Shown: positions 4,643 through 5,318 of the stretch, piece after piece
Layout of the letters: each line of letters begins with the position of its first letter
How positions within the stretch are numbered: the first letter of the stretch is position 1
Source of the DNA: Flavobacteriales bacterium
Lineage (GTDB): Bacteria > Bacteroidota > Bacteroidia > Flavobacteriales_D > Sanyastnellaceae
Direction of reading: 5' to 3'
NCBI GenBank assembly: GCA_947457325.1
Contig: CANGVU010000117.1
Span: forward strand, 1-5,318
DNA: 5,318 nt
Program-made: the position numbers and the translations under genes
Notes under the pieces: generated by a model
Told to the model about the DNA's origin: nothing
The model's database searches: none
The model's input: only the letters and a program-made list of their open reading frames with translations

Positions 4643-5318
4643 TTGAATTAAAGGGCATCGAAAAATCATTCGGATCACAAATGGTCCTGCACAATGTGAG
4701 CTGCATTTTCGAGACGGGCAAGGTTAATTTCATCATTGGAAAAAGTGGTGAAGGAAAAAGCGTACTTACCAAATGTATGGTGGGTTTGATGCCTGTAAAT
4801 GCTGGTACAATATCTTATGACGGCGAGGATTTTATCAATGTAGATCTCATTGAAAAAAAGAAAATATTGAACAACATCGGCATGCTTTTTCAAGGAGCTG
4901 CCCTGTTTGATTCCATGACTGTTGCTGAAAACATACAGTTTCCCATGAAGATGTTCACCCCCATGACCAAAAAGGACATGGAAAAAAGAACAGACGAAAT
5001 ATTGGAGCAAGTAGGGCTGTCAGGCAAGAGCAGTTTATTTCCCAGTGAGCTTTCCGGTGGAATGAAAAAGCGAACAGGATTGGCCCGTGCCATTGCCCTG
5101 AATCCCAAATATCTTTTTGTAGATGAACCCAACTCAGGTCTTGACCCGTTGACCAGCATCAAAATTGATGGGTTGGTTCGTGAGATCACCGATAGGTACA
5201 ACATGACCACCATCGTCATCAGCCATGACATGAACTCTGTGATAGAAAGTGCAGACACCATCCAATTCATGAGCAAAGGCGAGTTTGTATGGTCTGGAGA
5301 TCGTCACAGCATGCTAAA
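4639..5318 (+). CDS. mlaF: MlaF-like ABC transporter ATPase, 5' part
   Basis: This frame runs off the right edge, with 226 codons present. It is a complete ABC nucleotide-binding domain apart from its C-terminus: A-loop aromatic F11, Walker A GKSGEGKS (34-41), Q-loop Q85 in MLFQGAALFDSMTV, signature LSGGMKKR (138-145), Walker B YLFVDEP (158-164) with catalytic E163, D-loop SGLD (166-169) and switch H196 in VISHDMNSV. All residues needed for ATP hydrolysis are present. The FQGAALFDSMTVAENI stretch and LSGGMKKR, rather than LSGGQQQR, are typical of MlaF/MCE-transporter ATPases. It powers the permease encoded just upstream, with which it shares an ATGA overlap, on the cytoplasmic face. Family lengths of about 250-270 residues suggest only some 25-45 codons are missing. 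Confidence 0.93.
   Translation, partial: MIELKGIEKSFGSQMVLHNVSCIFETGKVNFIIGKSGEGKSVLTKCMVGLMPVNAGTISYDGEDFINVDLIEKKKILNNIGMLFQGAALFDSMTVAENIQFPMKMFTPMTKKDMEKRTDEILEQVGLSGKSSLFPSELSGGMKKRTGLARAIALNPKYLFVDEPNSGLDPLTSIKIDGLVREITDRYNMTTIVISHDMNSVIESADTIQFMSKGEFVWSGDRHSML

Noticed and set aside
4890..5276. A 128-codon - strand open frame opposite the ATPase gene
   Set aside because: The + strand carries every ABC ATPase motif through this stretch; the antisense product is low-complexity and matches nothing I know.
1..5318. CRISPR array, insertion sequence, tRNA, rRNA or riboswitch
   Set aside because: I saw no spaced direct repeats, no terminal inverted repeats with a transposase and no RNA-gene signatures; coding frames fill nearly the whole window.

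Overview
The window looks like chromosomal DNA from a member of the Bacteroidota, probably a Flavobacteriales-like marine or freshwater bacterium. This rests on two secreted proteins that end in type IX secretion (T9SS) C-terminal domains, promoter-like TAnnTTTG boxes, no Shine-Dalgarno sequences before the genes, and an MlaE-type permease of the style I recall from this phylum. The lineage within the phylum is inference.

Layout, left to right. Bases 1-153 are the 3' end of purH (purine synthesis, + strand). It abuts, stop codon to stop codon and inside a perfect 16-bp palindrome, a - strand gene (154-864) for a small secreted T9SS cargo protein. A 111-bp divergent promoter region (865-975) separates that gene from a large + strand gene (976-2526). 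This encodes a secreted multidomain protein with a thioredoxin-like domain (WCGPC), Ig-like/beta-sandwich regions and a T9SS sorting domain. A textbook terminator with a UUCG loop (2547-2575) closes it.

The rest (2620-5318) is one closely spaced + strand series: a TlpA/ResA-like exported thioredoxin, a 39-residue lipoprotein with a CxxC motif, a SprT-like zinc metalloprotease with a non-ATG start, an MlaE-family permease and the 5' part of an MlaF-like ATPase. Gaps are 5, 8 and 24 bp, then a 4-bp overlap. A Bacteroidota promoter lies before the thioredoxin, and a possible internal one lies immediately before mlaE.

How they fit: the thioredoxin and CxxC lipoprotein may share a periplasmic redox role (inference). 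The permease and ATPase form an ABC transporter core for lipid trafficking between the membranes, whose MCE-domain partner is expected beyond the right edge. The T9SS genes serve the cell surface or exterior. No mobile element, CRISPR array, tRNA or rRNA was seen, and I see no convincing new multi-gene system. The points most worth checking are the CxxC mini-lipoprotein, the repeated 'TAnnTTTG-N4-ATG' arrangement that suggests leaderless mRNAs, and the palindromic convergent stop junction.
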